Shown here in pieces: positions 1-10,631 of a stretch of 64,000 nt of DNA (within the stretch, counting starts at the first letter, position 1; every line of letters starts with the position of its first letter). The notes under the pieces are model-generated. The model did no database searches. It saw nothing but the letters and a program-made list of their open reading frames with translations, and had not been told where the DNA came from. The stretch is taken from assembly GCA_019925095.2 (NCBI GenBank), contig CM034392.1, positions 25,362,387 to 25,426,386 on the forward strand, written 5' to 3'. The stretch comes from Dendrolimus kikuchii. Its lineage: Eukaryota; Arthropoda; Insecta; Lepidoptera; Lasiocampidae. The position numbers and the translations under genes were made by a program.

Positions 1-21
1 TTGATTCCGGCACGGATAAAA
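1..21 (-). mobile_element. SINE-B terminal fragment cut by window edge
   Basis: The words CACGGATAAAA match the 5' end of SINE-B read on the opposite strand, as in 12 other partial or full copies. Confidence 0.5.
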
Positions 22-78
22 TTTACAGAACACAAAAATAAACTAAAACTTTAAAATTGTAAAAGAAACTCATATTAT

Positions 79-160
79 GCAAGGAATCGAACCCGGAGCT
101 TCTATGTTATTATAGGATAGGCAGCCAAATGCTTAGGCCCACTCACCCACAGAGACCTTC
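79..160 (-). mobile_element. SINE-A relic (tRNA-derived head)
   Basis: On the minus strand it reads as the tRNA-like head of SINE-A: CTCTGTGG...GAGT... and the box B word GGGTTCGATTCC. Heavily diverged. Confidence 0.65.
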
Positions 161-301
161 ATAATTAAATATCATGATAAATATATTTTTAATTAGACTC
201 GTTAAAGAATTGACGTCATTTCTTACTACGCTCGTAAAAAACTAGACGGCTTCGGCATTTTGTAAGATGAGCCCGTCTCTGTGGTTGAGAGGGCTAATAC
301 A

Positions 302-709
302 TTTTTTTTTTGACTGAAGAGGGTTTGCATGTGGGATTTGCTAGGTCAGGGTGGCACTAGTACCTCACGTACGAAGCGCTATTGGCACGCCGCAGTTAGG
401 GATACCCACAAAAACCCCTGTCCGATCCTCTAGCGATGGACGACGAACGGCCCTTTACGTACTGGCCCCACCATATGCTAGCCGGATGGGTCTCTCCGGG
501 TCTCACCTCGAGGTGAGAAGGGGCGCGCGGATCAGTACGCGTCCCTCCTCTCCAGCCTTTATGTGCGGGCAGGTCCGGTTTTCGGTGGCTGGAGGTCGTC
601 GCGCACGATCCGAGGGACAAATCGCATGCTGGACACACCTGGAGGGTATGAAGTGTCGTGTCTTTGTCGCCGCTGACGCAGTGGTGGCATCCTGACGTCC
701 GCTCAGGAG
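302..709 (-). mobile_element. R1-like LINE 3' fragment, diverged
   Basis: Starts with a T run (poly-A tail on the minus strand) and shares blocks such as TAGGGATACCCAC with the R1-like 3' ends at 6789-7454 and 7849-8295. GGGCTAATA at 291-299 and 710-718 may be the TSD. A SINE-A head (266-299) lies just before it. Confidence 0.65.
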
Positions 710-729
710 GGGCTAATATTACAATGTAA

Positions 730-1031
730 CTTTTTTTTAACTGATGGAGTACAACAAGCAGACTGGCAGCCCAACTGTGTTGCCTATAAACATTTGCAAC
801 GCTAAAGGTGCTATCAATGTGCTACCGGACTCGTAGATGGGGCTGGAGCTTGGCCTCTAATGCCGCTACACAACTCAAGGTTGTTAAGGCGGTGTGCTCT
901 AGACCATGGTTGGTAGCCGTCCAGACGGGCAAATGCCCTACCACCTGGCTATGGGTTGTTTTGTCGCCTCTTACGTCAGGCCGCATGGCCGCAAGAAATT
1001 GTATTCTTTCTCCGTTCCTGCACGGATAAAA
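730..1031 (-). mobile_element. SINE-B copy, old
   Basis: Full-length but diverged copy of the commonest repeat of the window; recognisable by TGCCCTACCACCTGGCTATG, CCTCTTACG and the terminal CACGGATAAAA. SINE-B orientation is set by its poly-A tail. Confidence 0.85.
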
Positions 1032-1128
1032 AGTATTCTTTATAAATATTCGTTCTCAGTTTTTTTTAAATATATAAAAGTGGTATTAATGTATTAATAA
1101 AATAATAATTGTAGACAATTAGTTGGTA

Positions 1129-1342
1129 TAGTAATTATTATCAAATTGATCGTGTACTAGCAGAAGGTGATGTCAGGAGCCTTAAGAACAGACGAGCTTG
1201 CATGACAAGAGTTATGAATGTCAAAGAGGCAAGTGAGGTGTGTAAGAATAAGCCTAAATGGCACTCTGTTGTTCGTGCCTACCCCACAAGGGAACTGGCG
1301 TGAAGTTATGTATGTATGTATGTATGTATGTAGTAATTATTA
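1129..1342 (+). mobile_element. RTE-type LINE 3' end with TSD
   Basis: A 5'-truncated copy (1141-1330) encoding the last residues of the RTE-type ORF (...RSLKNRRACMTRV..., stop) followed by a (TATG)n tail. The 12-bp TSD TAGTAATTATTA is at 1129-1140 and 1331-1342. Short microsatellite tails are typical of RTE-clade elements. Confidence 0.9.
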
Positions 1343-1360
1343 TTATTTGTTTTTTTAATT

Positions 1361-1415
1361 ACATTTTTTTAGTTATTATAATGACATTGTTTGTAGGACA
1401 TTTAATTATATTTAT
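1361..1415 (+). repeat. 55-bp perfect direct repeat, left copy
   Basis: Identical by eye to 2038-2092; the pair brackets element C at 1416-2037. Either an exceptionally long TSD or a local duplication. Confidence 0.9.
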
Positions 1416-2037
1416 ACTGTATGTCTTTCAAGACCACGGGCCATAAAAATGGCCCGGACTTTTGGGGGGCTTGCGTGGGGCCATGGGAAGGCCAACACGT
1501 AGAAGCCCCTTGACAAATTTAATGTAAATGTGGCGTGACACTGACCGGCGATTATCCCTGTCTACACTCTATAGTAATGCACCCAAGGACAAGTCCCGGC
1601 CAGTGTAGGACTATTGTGGGAAATGAGGACAAAAAGTACCGGGCTATTGTGGTGAACTGCTAATGGTACTAGGGGTCTGGGAATATGGGAACTATGGCGT
1701 CTGTCCGTCGCAATGTTCAGGGAACATGGAAAAATGGGCAGACAGTGACTCGCTACTCCCTGCATGGGCCCTAAAAAATGCCATAAAGACAGGGGCAACA
1801 TGGGTGTGAGTGGCTAAGGGGTGTAGAGAGGTGGGCTGCAGGTTCACCGAAGCTACTTCCGACGTTAGGCCATTTATCACTTCCACCCCTGGAGCTTGAG
1901 TCTTAGCTCTAGCGATCTCCACTCCGAGCCGGCTGGTTAAGGCAAGCACGGAGGCGGGGGCCTTGCCTTGGCCCCCGGAGTCAGGTACGAGGTGTCGCTA
2001 CTCACCTAAGGCTTCGCCACAAAGCCCCCCTGCGGGT
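1416..2037 (-). mobile_element. Element C, longest copy (622 bp)
   Basis: Copies of this family share a constant end with a GGGCCATTTTTATGGCCC hairpin plus GTCT(T)NAAAGACATAC, while the other end varies. This is the 5'-truncation pattern of a LINE or LINE-mobilised element, which puts the 3' end at 1416. No protein is recognised; family not identified. Confidence 0.7.
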
Positions 2038-2092
2038 ACATTTTTTTAGTTATTATAATGACATTGTTTGTAGGACATTTAATTATATTTAT
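2038..2092 (+). repeat. 55-bp perfect direct repeat, right copy
   Basis: See 1361-1415; both copies begin ACA plus seven T and end TTTAT. Confidence 0.9.
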
Positions 2093-2878
2093 TATTGTAA
2101 TTGTTCTATGCCTAATTGGCCAAACATGATGTACATTTACTTTTATACCATCATGCATACTCTGATATATAAATACTCATGTTTATATGAAATAAATAAA
2201 CTTTGACTCAGTTTGAATTTTCTGTAATCACATCTTCTCAAAACTTAGTTAAAAGCTCTTTACAACGTTGCTAAATTGTTACGCATTTATATAGTTTATT
2301 ACAACATTATTACACTAACAAGATCAAGAATAATAGTATAAATGTTAAACGAGTACAAATCCGTCTAGTGCATCATGCAGCGCTATTTTGATAAGCTTTA
2401 ATAAGTTTCAATCTAAAAATAGCTAATTCAATCGACCTTTTTTTGTCGCCTAGTAGTCAACGCCATACAGCCTATCCATGTAACCTCGAAATCACTCGCA
2501 TTATTAACAGTCGCAGCGTATTTTGCAAGCCCATTTCGCAGACCGGTTTGAACGATGCGCGGATCTTTGTCGCCATTTTCAATTTTGACCTCTAACGCAG
2601 GGGTGGTTAAAGTGGCATTTCAATTGTATATAATTACGTTTTTGAAATGACTGAAGCGGATTTCGTTGCATGTTGGCACGCGGCTTGGCTCGATTGTAAT
2701 GTTGTGGATTAATAGAATGTTTGTTTTAATTCTACATGCAAATTATTTGTACGTGATTTATCGGTTTAGGTTGTATTAGCCTATAAACATCCCACACTTA
2801 TGTATTCTTATGATAATGCGAGTTTTACAATCTCCATCATGACAACAGCCGTCTTGTGATTACTGCAATAATATATTT
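2093..2878. other. Anonymous stretch
   Basis: AT-rich; an AATAAATAAA near 2190 is preceded by stops in all frames. No gene or recognised repeat. Confidence 0.6.
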
Positions 2879-3252
2879 ATGGCCGGCTCCCATATCTTAC
2901 CGACCGGTCATTTGCTTTAATCTTATATTAATATATAAAGCTGAAGAGTTTGTTTGTTTGTTTGAACGCACTAATCTCAGGAACTAGTGGTCTAATTTGA
3001 AAAATTCTTTCAGTGTTAGATAGCCCGTTTATCGAGGAACGCTATAGGCTATCATCACGCTAAGACCAATAGGAGCGGAGTACCAATGAAGAATGTTTCA
3101 AAATCGGGGCGTTTTGAAACAAATTCCACGCGGACGACGTCGCAGGCACAGCTAGTATCAGTTAAAATTTGACATAAGCTCCATACAAGTAATGTCAAAA
3201 TTCAACCGATGGTAAGGCAGAGAATGAATAGTAAAGTATAGGAACCAACCAT
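2879..3252. mobile_element. Small inverted-repeat element (MITE) split by a Helitron
   Basis: Ends ATGGCCGGCTCCCATATCTTAC and its imperfect complement (AGTATAGGAACCAACCAT). Same family as the uninterrupted copy at 15841-15981, which shows the occupied site at about 2930/3156. Confidence 0.8.
2931..3155 (+). mobile_element. Non-autonomous Helitron-like element
   Basis: Begins TC after A2930 and ends CTAG before T3156, with a GC-rich hairpin-forming stretch (ACGCGGACGACGTCGCAGG) just before the end: the A/T target and TC...CTAG ends of Helitrons. Confidence 0.8.
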
Positions 3253-3712
3253 AAATGAAATACATTATAGTTTGTCTAACATACATTGACTTCTGTGACA
3301 GCAGTTGTCAAAATGTTATTGTTTCCTAAAAACTAACACCCAAAATTTACATTATATTTAATTACATATAAAGTAATAGAATGGCTTATCAACAAAAGAA
3401 TATTACGCAGAGTATTTAAAAAAAAAAGTGAGTTTTTAAGTAATGTTTGCGATATTAGGCGTTTTTGACTTTAGCTCTTTAACCCTGCATGTCAAGTTAC
3501 CATGGATGCACAGTACATTGCAAGAATGTTTGACACTGACATACTGTTATATATTTGACATTGCTCATAAAAACATAAATAACTATTTATTATATCGAAG
3601 GGAAAGCGAAATTGTTGTTTTTACTATATTCCAAGCATTTTTTTCATATTTACTCACCTTTTAAACCTTCCAGCCGTTCTTGAGTTTTAGCGAGACTAAC
3701 GAACTGTAATTG

Positions 3713-3714
<2 letters not shown>
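3253..3714. other. Anonymous AT-rich stretch
   Basis: A 73-codon open frame at 3443-3664 has no recognisable similarity and AT-driven composition; not called. Confidence 0.6.

Positions 3715-3748
<34 letters not shown>
3715..3748. repeat. (TA)n microsatellite
   Basis: About 16 uninterrupted TA units. Confidence 0.95.
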
Positions 3749-3749
<1 letters not shown>

Positions 3750-4524
3750 TTTGTAACACATATTATATAAAAACTAGCTATCAGCACTTTTTAAACGAAT
3801 TAAAGATAATATTTACTGTCGAAAATGCATATAAAATGAGATAAAATGTTTAACAGGTCTTACATGTAAAACATAAAGACAAGTATTTTAGAAAACATGG
3901 AAACTATTTAAGAAAACTTGTTTTTAAAAAGGTTTTTAAATACAAGCTTTTGAGATCCTGGATATCACGTAGCAGTAAAGTGCTAGAGCCAAGACAAGTA
4001 AAACGAGCCCAAACACGACGGGTCTATCTTGTGTAGTACAGGAGTTCTTACGGCCACCTTTCGACTCCATCATCTGATCAGCTCCATGGTACCATATTAT
4101 TGCATTGTCACGCGATATACATATGCGTGCAAAATTTCAGCTTAATCGGAAACGGGGATGTTGGTCAAATTTAACTTGCAAGATTCCACCCGGACTTACA
4201 TACGTACATATAATACATAAGTACATCCATTGCAAGTTAAATAAAAGTTTGTAAAAAGACTCAACATTATGCTATGTCAAGAACTGACACAGCACTGATT
4301 TTCAAAACCAGCCTCCATCAAAATATAAGTGATCCAAACATATACACTTTCTCTATTATGCAAAAAAACTGGAATTATGCCAAATCTGCTACAGCAATTC
4401 CCTTACACGAATTAATATATCTATACATACAGACAAATAAAGTTGAAGTGTCTGTTTGTAATGTCAAAAATAAAAACGCAAAAAAAATCAGGGTCATAAT
4501 TAGGACCAGGAGATTTCGAAATTT
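3749..4524. other. Anonymous stretch with element relic
   Basis: 4120-4200 has words typical of decayed lepidopteran Helitrons (AATTTCAGCTTAATCGGAAAC, ATTCCACCCGGAC). Nothing else recognised. Confidence 0.5.
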
Positions 4525-4695
4525 TTAGAATTTTGTCTGTCTGTCTGTTTGGATGTTCCGGCTAATTTAGGAAACGGCTGGACCGATTTTGACGGGACTT
4601 TAACTTAGCTGATGTTATAAGGAGTAACTTGGCTACTTTCAAAATTAGGGTAGCGCAAAAAAGTTCCACGCGGATGAAGTAGCGCGCACAGCTAG
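4525..4695 (+). mobile_element. Helitron-like 3' part
   Basis: Contains GAAACGGCTGGACCGATTTTG and ends TTCCACGCGGATGAAGTAGC...CAGCTAG, the typical 3' end of these elements. Confidence 0.7.
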
Positions 4696-5216
4696 CACAT
4701 AATAATGACGTATGACTATAACTGAATGAGTCAGATTAGCAAAAAAAAACTTCCTAATTTCAAAGTCCATTGACACATCGCAGATATCATTAAGACGGCA
4801 ATATTTATAAAGTTGTTTAGTGACCTTAGACGGCAGGTGGCAGGGAAGTGGCGTGTGGGTGATAAAGGTGTGGTAACCATAGACAATGTAGATTTGGCAG
4901 TTGCCATTTGCCACCTGTAAGTGTCAAGACGTTGTCAAATATATTGGCTAGTGGTTCTTTTTAATTACTTGAATTAAAATTTAATTTTTAAATATCTATT
5001 GTAGTTTGGTGCTAATTAGTTAAATTGTGATTATGAGTTATGTTGAATTCCTTTATGAACTTTTAGAGGTAAGTTATTTAATAGTTAATGCATTTTCTAA
5101 TTATTTAATGGGAATAACAATTAACATTATTGTCTTAAATGTATTGTTTGCGCTATTTACTTTATTTTTTATTAAAATTATTTCTTTATCTATTTTATAT
5201 TTATGTATTAGGTAGA
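4696..5216. other. Anonymous AT-rich stretch
   Basis: Open frames of 62-89 codons occur on both strands without similarity I recognise. Not called as genes. Confidence 0.6.
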
Positions 5217-5461
5217 TGACGGCCTCTGTGGTTGAGCGGGCTAAGCCTTTGCCGGCCTAACTCACTGCAACGCAGAGGCTCCGGGTTCGACTCCTCATAA
5301 AGCAAATTTCGAAAACGTATTTTCTCCGTTATTTACTATGGTCTGGTTGTCTGGGATCGGCCCCAGAGTAGTCCGTTGTGTATTACCCATAACACAAGTG
5401 TAACTTGCTTAATTTGGTGATATGCAACATGTGTGTCTGCCGATTATTATTATTATATAAT
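5217..5461 (+). mobile_element. SINE-A, full length
   Basis: tRNA-like head (GGCCTCTGTGGTTGAGCGGG as box A region, GGGTTCGACTCC as box B), body with CCGTTATTTACTATGGTCTG, and a (ATT)n tail. Confidence 0.9.
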
Positions 5462-5560
5462 GTATGTCTTTGTAGACCACGGGCCATAAAAATGGCCCGG
5501 ACTTTTGGAGGGCTTGTGTGGGGCCATAGGAAGGCCAACACGTAGCGGCCCTTATTATGT
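5462..5560 (-). mobile_element. Element C, 5'-truncated (about 100 bp)
   Basis: Only the hairpin-bearing 3' end remains; it abuts the SINE-A tail in tail-to-tail arrangement, as also at 30441-30998. Confidence 0.75.
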
Positions 5561-6024
5561 AATAGTATAATATGTAAAAATTAACAGGGTTATTTACAAA
5601 ATCCTTAACTCAGAACTTGCATAAGGTTACGTATGACACGTTACTGTTCGAATGTGATGTCATCAATATAGTATGACAGTTCTTGCGTACATTTTACAAT
5701 TGAATCCAAATGAATTACCACTGTAAAATATTTTTTGAAGGTAATACATTTAAGTCAATAGGTTTTTTTTTAAATTACAGTACCAGCGCCTTCGGCATTG
5801 ATTTTCCAATTTCAAAGTCACAAAAGATAGGTGCGTAATTCAATGAAAGATTTTGACTGGTGATTTGTGCGAGTTTTTGCAAATCTGTGAACAACACAAA
5901 CAACTACAAACATAGATATTATTAAGCGTTCAAAACTTGCACAGAATATACACCAAATGCTAATGTTAGTGAAACATTTACATTGAAAGCTATTAAACTA
6001 TGAAGGCGTGATTTCAATGACAGA
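5561..6024. other. Anonymous stretch
   Basis: No gene or recognised repeat. Confidence 0.6.
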
Positions 6025-6349
6025 TTTTATCCGTGCAGGAACGGAGAAAGAATACAATTTCCTGCGGCCGGGCGGCCTGTCGTAAGAGGCGACTAAACAA
6101 CCCACAGCCAGGTGGTAGGGCATTTGCCCGACTGGATGGCTACCACCCCTGGTCTAAAGCATGTCGCCATAACAACCTTGAGTTGTGTTCCGGCATTAGT
6201 GACCAGGTTCCAGTGACCCTTAAGAGAACAGCAGCGCATTTGTAGCACCTATGGTGTTGCAAATGTCCATAGGCGATGGTAACCGCTTTCGATTAAGTGG
6301 GCCGTCTGCCTGTTTGCTGAACTCCTGCAATAAAAAAAAAAAAAAAAAA
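6025..6349 (+). mobile_element. SINE-B, full length with poly-A tail
   Basis: Reads TTTTATCCGTGCAGGAACGG...CTCCTGCAATAAAA with 18 terminal A. Flanks ATGACAGA / ATGTCAGA form a probable TSD with one mismatch. Open frames inside are not conserved proteins. Confidence 0.9.
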
Positions 6350-6774
6350 GATGTCAGAAAAATCATCATAAATCATACTAACTATAGTTTGTATAATTTT
6401 CCTCTACAAGATGAAAGGAGTGTTCAGATACATTTTCTCACTCGGAAAAGCGTGCTACAAACGTGTCGAATACTTTTCTTATAGTTTCAAGTAATCTTAG
6501 AAATGAATTATAGAATAAAATGTTACCACGGGAAAGACTTGACGCGTTCAACTTTCAACATCCTATAAATTCGAATCTTGCTTATCTCATAAACGAGTCA
6601 AAACAAGTCCCAATAAGGGCTAGGCTACATTCTTGGATAGTATGCGTTCCCGGTAGCGAACATGTCCCAACCTGTCGCTATCTGCTCACCTGACCAGAAT
6701 GATAATGTCTCCACTTCCTATAGTAAAATACATTTAAAATTTTGAATAGTAAAGAAGTCAAACGTGTTAAGTTA
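6350..6774. other. Anonymous stretch
   Basis: No gene or recognised repeat. Confidence 0.6.
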
Positions 6775-7468
6775 GGTATTTATTGCATTCGCTCCCGGCC
6801 GTGGTACGCACCATGGTCGGGAGCCCCACCGGATGGGACGCCGTCTCCTCCTTCTGCGAGCAAGTCATGTTCGCGAAGGAGGAGGCGGAACGGGAGCGTG
6901 AGCGTAATTCCCTGCTCCGCTCCCGCCAAAGGAGGATGCGCCGACGCCGGAGGTCGGATAGTGACCTTCGGCCGCCGTAAGCGGGCGGCGCGGGTGGGGC
7001 CCCTAGGGGTATAGGGGTTCTCACTCACCCGCACATGCCGTCGAGATGAGAGTGCGAGTGTTCCGCGCGCGCTCATCTCTCTTCCCGTGGGGCGCGTTAC
7101 AGACCGCCCCACGCGTGGAATAGACCTAGTTATGTAGCCGGGGGATACGTCCCCTGGCATAGGAAGAGGCCCAGTGAGGGGGGCCCACGCCTGCCAGGGC
7201 ACGCGGAGTTGGGAAGCCCGTTACACGTAGCCCTGGCATAAGGCGCAGGACGGAACACCCAGGGGTTTTAGTGGGTATCCCTAACTGGGGCGTGGCAATA
7301 GCGTGGCACCGGTTCTGACCGGGCACGCTAGTGCCACCCCCAATCTGGCGAATCCCACACTCACACCGGTCGCGAACATCCCCCCAGGCTTCTGCGCCTG
7401 TCGCGGCTTAGTCCTCAAACGGATTTCCCCTGGTCAAAAAAAAAAAAAAAAAAAGGTATTTATTGCAT
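6775..7468 (+). mobile_element. R1-like LINE, 5'-truncated 3' end with TSD
   Basis: TSD GGTATTTATTGCAT at 6775-6788 and 7455-7468. The insert starts inside the last coding part: frame 6807-6980 reads GSPTGWDAVSSFCEQVM, then a Glu/Arg-rich tail and stop, like the C-terminus of R1-clade reverse transcriptases. A GC-rich 3' UTR of about 450 bp and a poly-A tail follow. GC content is far above the surroundings. Confidence 0.88.
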
Positions 7469-7690
7469 AAACCGGATTACTGTTGCGAAATTTTGAAAAC
7501 TTTTGCTAGAATTTCGATATTTCTCATATTTTACTATTAATATGCGTTATTTTGAAAATTATCTATATCACATTAAATAAAAAATTGCTACTATAGTAGT
7601 AGTAGTGCGACTGTCAATGATCTATGTATATACATTTCAGGGTTCCCACAGAATGTATTGTACCAAAAAACGTTGATAATAATTCAGTTA
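7469..7690. other. Anonymous AT-rich stretch
   Basis: Nothing recognised apart from a short (TAG)n run near 7590. Confidence 0.6.
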
Positions 7691-8350
7691 CATAATCCCC
7701 GAACATTGCGACGGGCTGACGTCATAGTCCCCAATTTTCCCAAACCCCTGGTACCACTAGCAGTTCACCCAATAGCCCGGTACTTTTGTTCTCATTTCCC
7801 ACAATAGTCCTACACTGGCCGGGGCTTGTCCTTGGTGCATTATTATATTGGGGTATAGGGGTTCTCACTCACCCGCACATGCCGTCGAGATGAGAGCGCG
7901 AGTGTTCCGCGCGCGCTTATCTCTCCTCCCGTGGGGCGCGTTACAAACCGCCCCACGCCGGATTTGACCATGACGTCGCCGGGGGGGGTAGTCCCCCGGC
8001 ATTTGAAGAGGCCTAGTGAGGGGGGCCCACGCCTGCCAGGGCATGCGGAGACGGGAAGCCCAATTCCCCGTAGCCCTGGCATAAGGCGCAGGACGGAACA
8101 CCCAGGGGTTTTAGTGGGTATCCCTAACTGGGGAGTGGCAATAGCGTGGTACCAGTTCTGACTGGGCACGCTAGTGCCACCCCCGATCTGGCGAATCCCA
8201 CACACTCACACAGGTCGCGAACATCCCCCCAGGCTTCTGTGCCTGTCGCGGCTTAGTCCTCAAACGGATTTCCCCTGGCCAAAAAAAAAAAAAAATGGTG
8301 CATTATTATATGGTGTAGACAGAGATAATCGCCGGTCAGTGTCACGCTAC
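7691..8350 (+). mobile_element. Element C fragment, split by R1-like insertion
   Basis: The left part (7691-7848) and right part (8296-8350) rejoin at the 16-bp TSD and match the copy at 30476-30848. The hairpin end is missing. Confidence 0.8.
7849..8295 (+). mobile_element. R1-like LINE 3' UTR copy inserted in element C
   Basis: TSD TGGTGCATTATTATAT at 7833-7848 and 8296-8311. The sequence closely matches 7008-7454, including the poly-A tail, but has no coding part: it truncates inside the 3' UTR. Confidence 0.92.
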
Positions 8351-8696
8351 ATTTAGATTAAATTTTTCGAAGATTTGTCTTAAAAACAAAAGGCCACTTT
8401 TACAATTTTATAATATTATTAGGATATGCCCAAGACTTCGTCTACGCTTGATTTGAAATTCCCGCAGGTTTCCCAGGACAGAAACTATCGCAGCATTTAA
8501 AAAAAGAATGTAAGCTATCGTTTTAGTGGAAACATATGTTTTATATATTAAATAGATATATACTTAATATACATATAGATATATACAAAATATATAAATG
8601 TTAATAGATAAGTATATATGTACATACATTGAAATATCATCATATTCGAACGGCAGGTAAGGTTTTCTGATCATTGTTTTAAATATCAATATTAAT
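8351..8696. other. AT-rich anonymous stretch
   Basis: Degenerate TATA/ATATAC runs at 8540-8630; nothing else. Confidence 0.6.
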
Positions 8697-8813
8697 TGGC
8701 AGACAAGCAGACACATATAGTATATCCCCGAATTAAGCAAGTTACGCTTGTGTTATGGACAGCATACAATGGATTACTCTGCGGCCGATCCCAGACACCC
8801 AGAAAATTCGTTT

Positions 8814-9549
8814 TGAATTTCTTTCGTGCTCTCATAATTTACGCCCTTCTACTAAACTTAAATTTAACACTCCTGCGCATAACTCAACATTTTACAACAA
8901 TTGTACTGTTAAGGCTTTACAGCTTTGGAACGCGCTTCCTGTTGCTATCAACTTTTTTTTTATTGTAGGAGTTCAGCAGACAGGCAGACCGCCCACTTGA
9001 TGGAAAGCGGTTACCATCGCCTATAGACATTTGCAACACCAAAGGTACTACAAATTGCGCTGCTGCTCTCATAAGGGAGACTGGAACCTGGTCACTAATG
9101 CCGGAACACAACTCAAGGTTGTTATGGCGACATACTCTAGACCAGGGGTGGTAGCCATCCAGTTGGGCAAATGCCCTACCACCTGGCTATCAGCTGGCGA
9201 TATTTAAAACTATAATAAAAAATACTACCTATCGTTGGAATATGATATTTAATTTCATCTATAAACATTTATATATTTTGTAGATATGTATATTAAGTAT
9301 ATGTAATATATAAAATTTCTGCATATATTATTTATGTATTTATTATTAACTTTTTAATAAGTAGTTCGTACTATATGTTACGTCTACCACTATCGCCATT
9401 ATCATCTCGATTCATTCCTGGAGTTGTCTGGAAGAGATCGCTTTTTAGCGATAAGACCGCCCTTTGTACGTAACTAGATCTAATTTTAGTATTTAAGTTC
9501 ATTTTTGTATTGGTGTATAATAAAGTGTAATCTATCTATCTATCTATCT
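8814..9549 (+). mobile_element. Jockey/CR1-type LINE 3' end with TSD and (ATCT)n tail
   Basis: TSD AAAATTCGTTT at 8803-8813 and 9550-9560. Before and after an internal SINE-B the frame reads ...ALQLWNALPVAIN and LAIFKTIIKNTTYRW, the usual C-terminus of LINE reverse transcriptases. The 3' UTR has GTCTGGAAGAGATCGC and GCGATAAGACCGCC, AATAAAG, then ATCT repeats. Confidence 0.88.
8953..9190 (-). mobile_element. SINE-B, 5'-truncated, inside the LINE
   Basis: Stops at CCACCTGGC, the same point as the copy at 62321-62552. CTATCA near both junctions may be the TSD. Confidence 0.85.
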
Positions 9550-9863
9550 AAAATTCGTTTCCAAAATTTACTATACCAGTAATTGAACCCGGAGCCTCTG
9601 CGTTACAGTGATGTAAGCCGTCAAAGGCTTGCCCACCTAACCATAGAGTGATTTATGAGTGAGTGATGATCTATCTTTATTGTCCATATTTAGTGTTTTA
9701 TAATACTTATAACAACTCAGACTGGTTTATGGTAGTAAAAGAACAGCAACTGGTCACAATTCTTTATAATCAGAGAACCTTCGGTTTTAACACATTGCAG
9801 ACATTAACTAACACTCTACAAGCATTTTAGAACACCTCGAAATCCCTGCAATTTTATAGTATA

Positions 9864-10066
9864 CTAGCGGCCCCGGCAGACGTTGTCCTGCCTTTAAAAA
9901 ATAAAATTCTAGAACCCGATCCCAGAGCCACCTACCGGGTCCAATTGTGAATCTAAACCATCCTCGAATCCACTTGAACACACACAAAAATATCATTCAA
10001 ATCGGTCCAGCCGTTTAGGAGGAGTTCACTGTCAACACACGTACAGAAGAATTATATATATAAAGG
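9864..10066 (-). mobile_element. Helitron-like element (short subfamily)
   Basis: Left edge CTAG after A9863, GCGGCCCCGGCAGACGTTGT hairpin region; the other edge ends in TATATATAAAGG where TC (complement GA) is expected, directly against the next Helitron. Confidence 0.8.
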
Positions 10067-10631
10067 CTAGCGGCCTCGGCAGACGTTGTCCTGCCTTTTA
10101 AAAAATAAAATTCTAGAACCCGATCCCAGAGCCACGTACCGGTTCTAATTGCGAATCTAAACCATCCGGGTACCCACTCAAACACACAAAAACAAAATCA
10201 CCAAAATCGCTCCAGGTGATTAGGAGGATTCCAGAACCCGATCTCAGCGCCACCTACCGGTTCTAATTGTGAATCTAAAAGAGTAATATAATTTTTTTTA
10301 TTCTAAGTCATGACAAAATAAGATTAAAAATCTTGCCAAAAAATTAAAGTTTATAATTAACAAATGAAAAATAGGGGTTGATCGTAGAGGGGTGAAAATT
10401 TAGGGTTGTATGTATTTTTTAATGCTGTATCCTAAAAAATAAAAAAAAATAAAAAAAATTACAAAAAAAAATTAGGGGTGGACTACCCTTAACATTTAGG
10501 CGGATGAAAAATAGATGTTGTCCGATTCTCAGACCTACCCAATATGCACACAAAACTTCATGAGAATCGGTCAAGCCGTTTCGGAGGAGTATGGTAACTA
10601 ACACTGTGACACGAGAATTTTATGTATTAGA
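10067..10631 (-). mobile_element. Helitron-like element, 565 bp
   Basis: CTAG at 10067-10070 (3' end on the minus strand); GA at 10630-10631 (TC 5' end) followed by T10632. It carries the 5' block GACACGAGAATTTTATGTAT and GTCAAGCCGTTTCGGAGGAG. Contains an internal partial duplication of the ...AGAACCCGATC... block. Confidence 0.88.

Larger units (their letters stand above)
8697..9648 (-). mobile_element. SINE-A copy interrupted by a LINE
   Basis: SINE-A pieces 8697-8813 and 9550-9648 flank the LINE. The right piece carries the tRNA-like head with box B on the minus strand. Confidence 0.85.

Noticed and set aside
351..695. 114-codon open frame as a gene
   Set aside because: It lies in a GC-rich 3' UTR of an R1-like LINE, in the wrong orientation.
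3715..3748. Replication origin or promoter from the (TA)n run
   Set aside because: Simple microsatellite in a gene-free area; nothing else supports it.
5217..5300. tRNA gene (box A and box B-like sequence in several places)
   Set aside because: The heads at 5217, 45818, 61056, 34483, 60435 and 21648 are followed by long shared non-tRNA bodies and tails, so they are SINEs; none folds as a clean isolated tRNA by eye.
6780..7202. 140-codon minus-strand frame
   Set aside because: Antisense shadow of the GC-rich R1-like LINE end; Arg/Pro/Gly-rich by composition.
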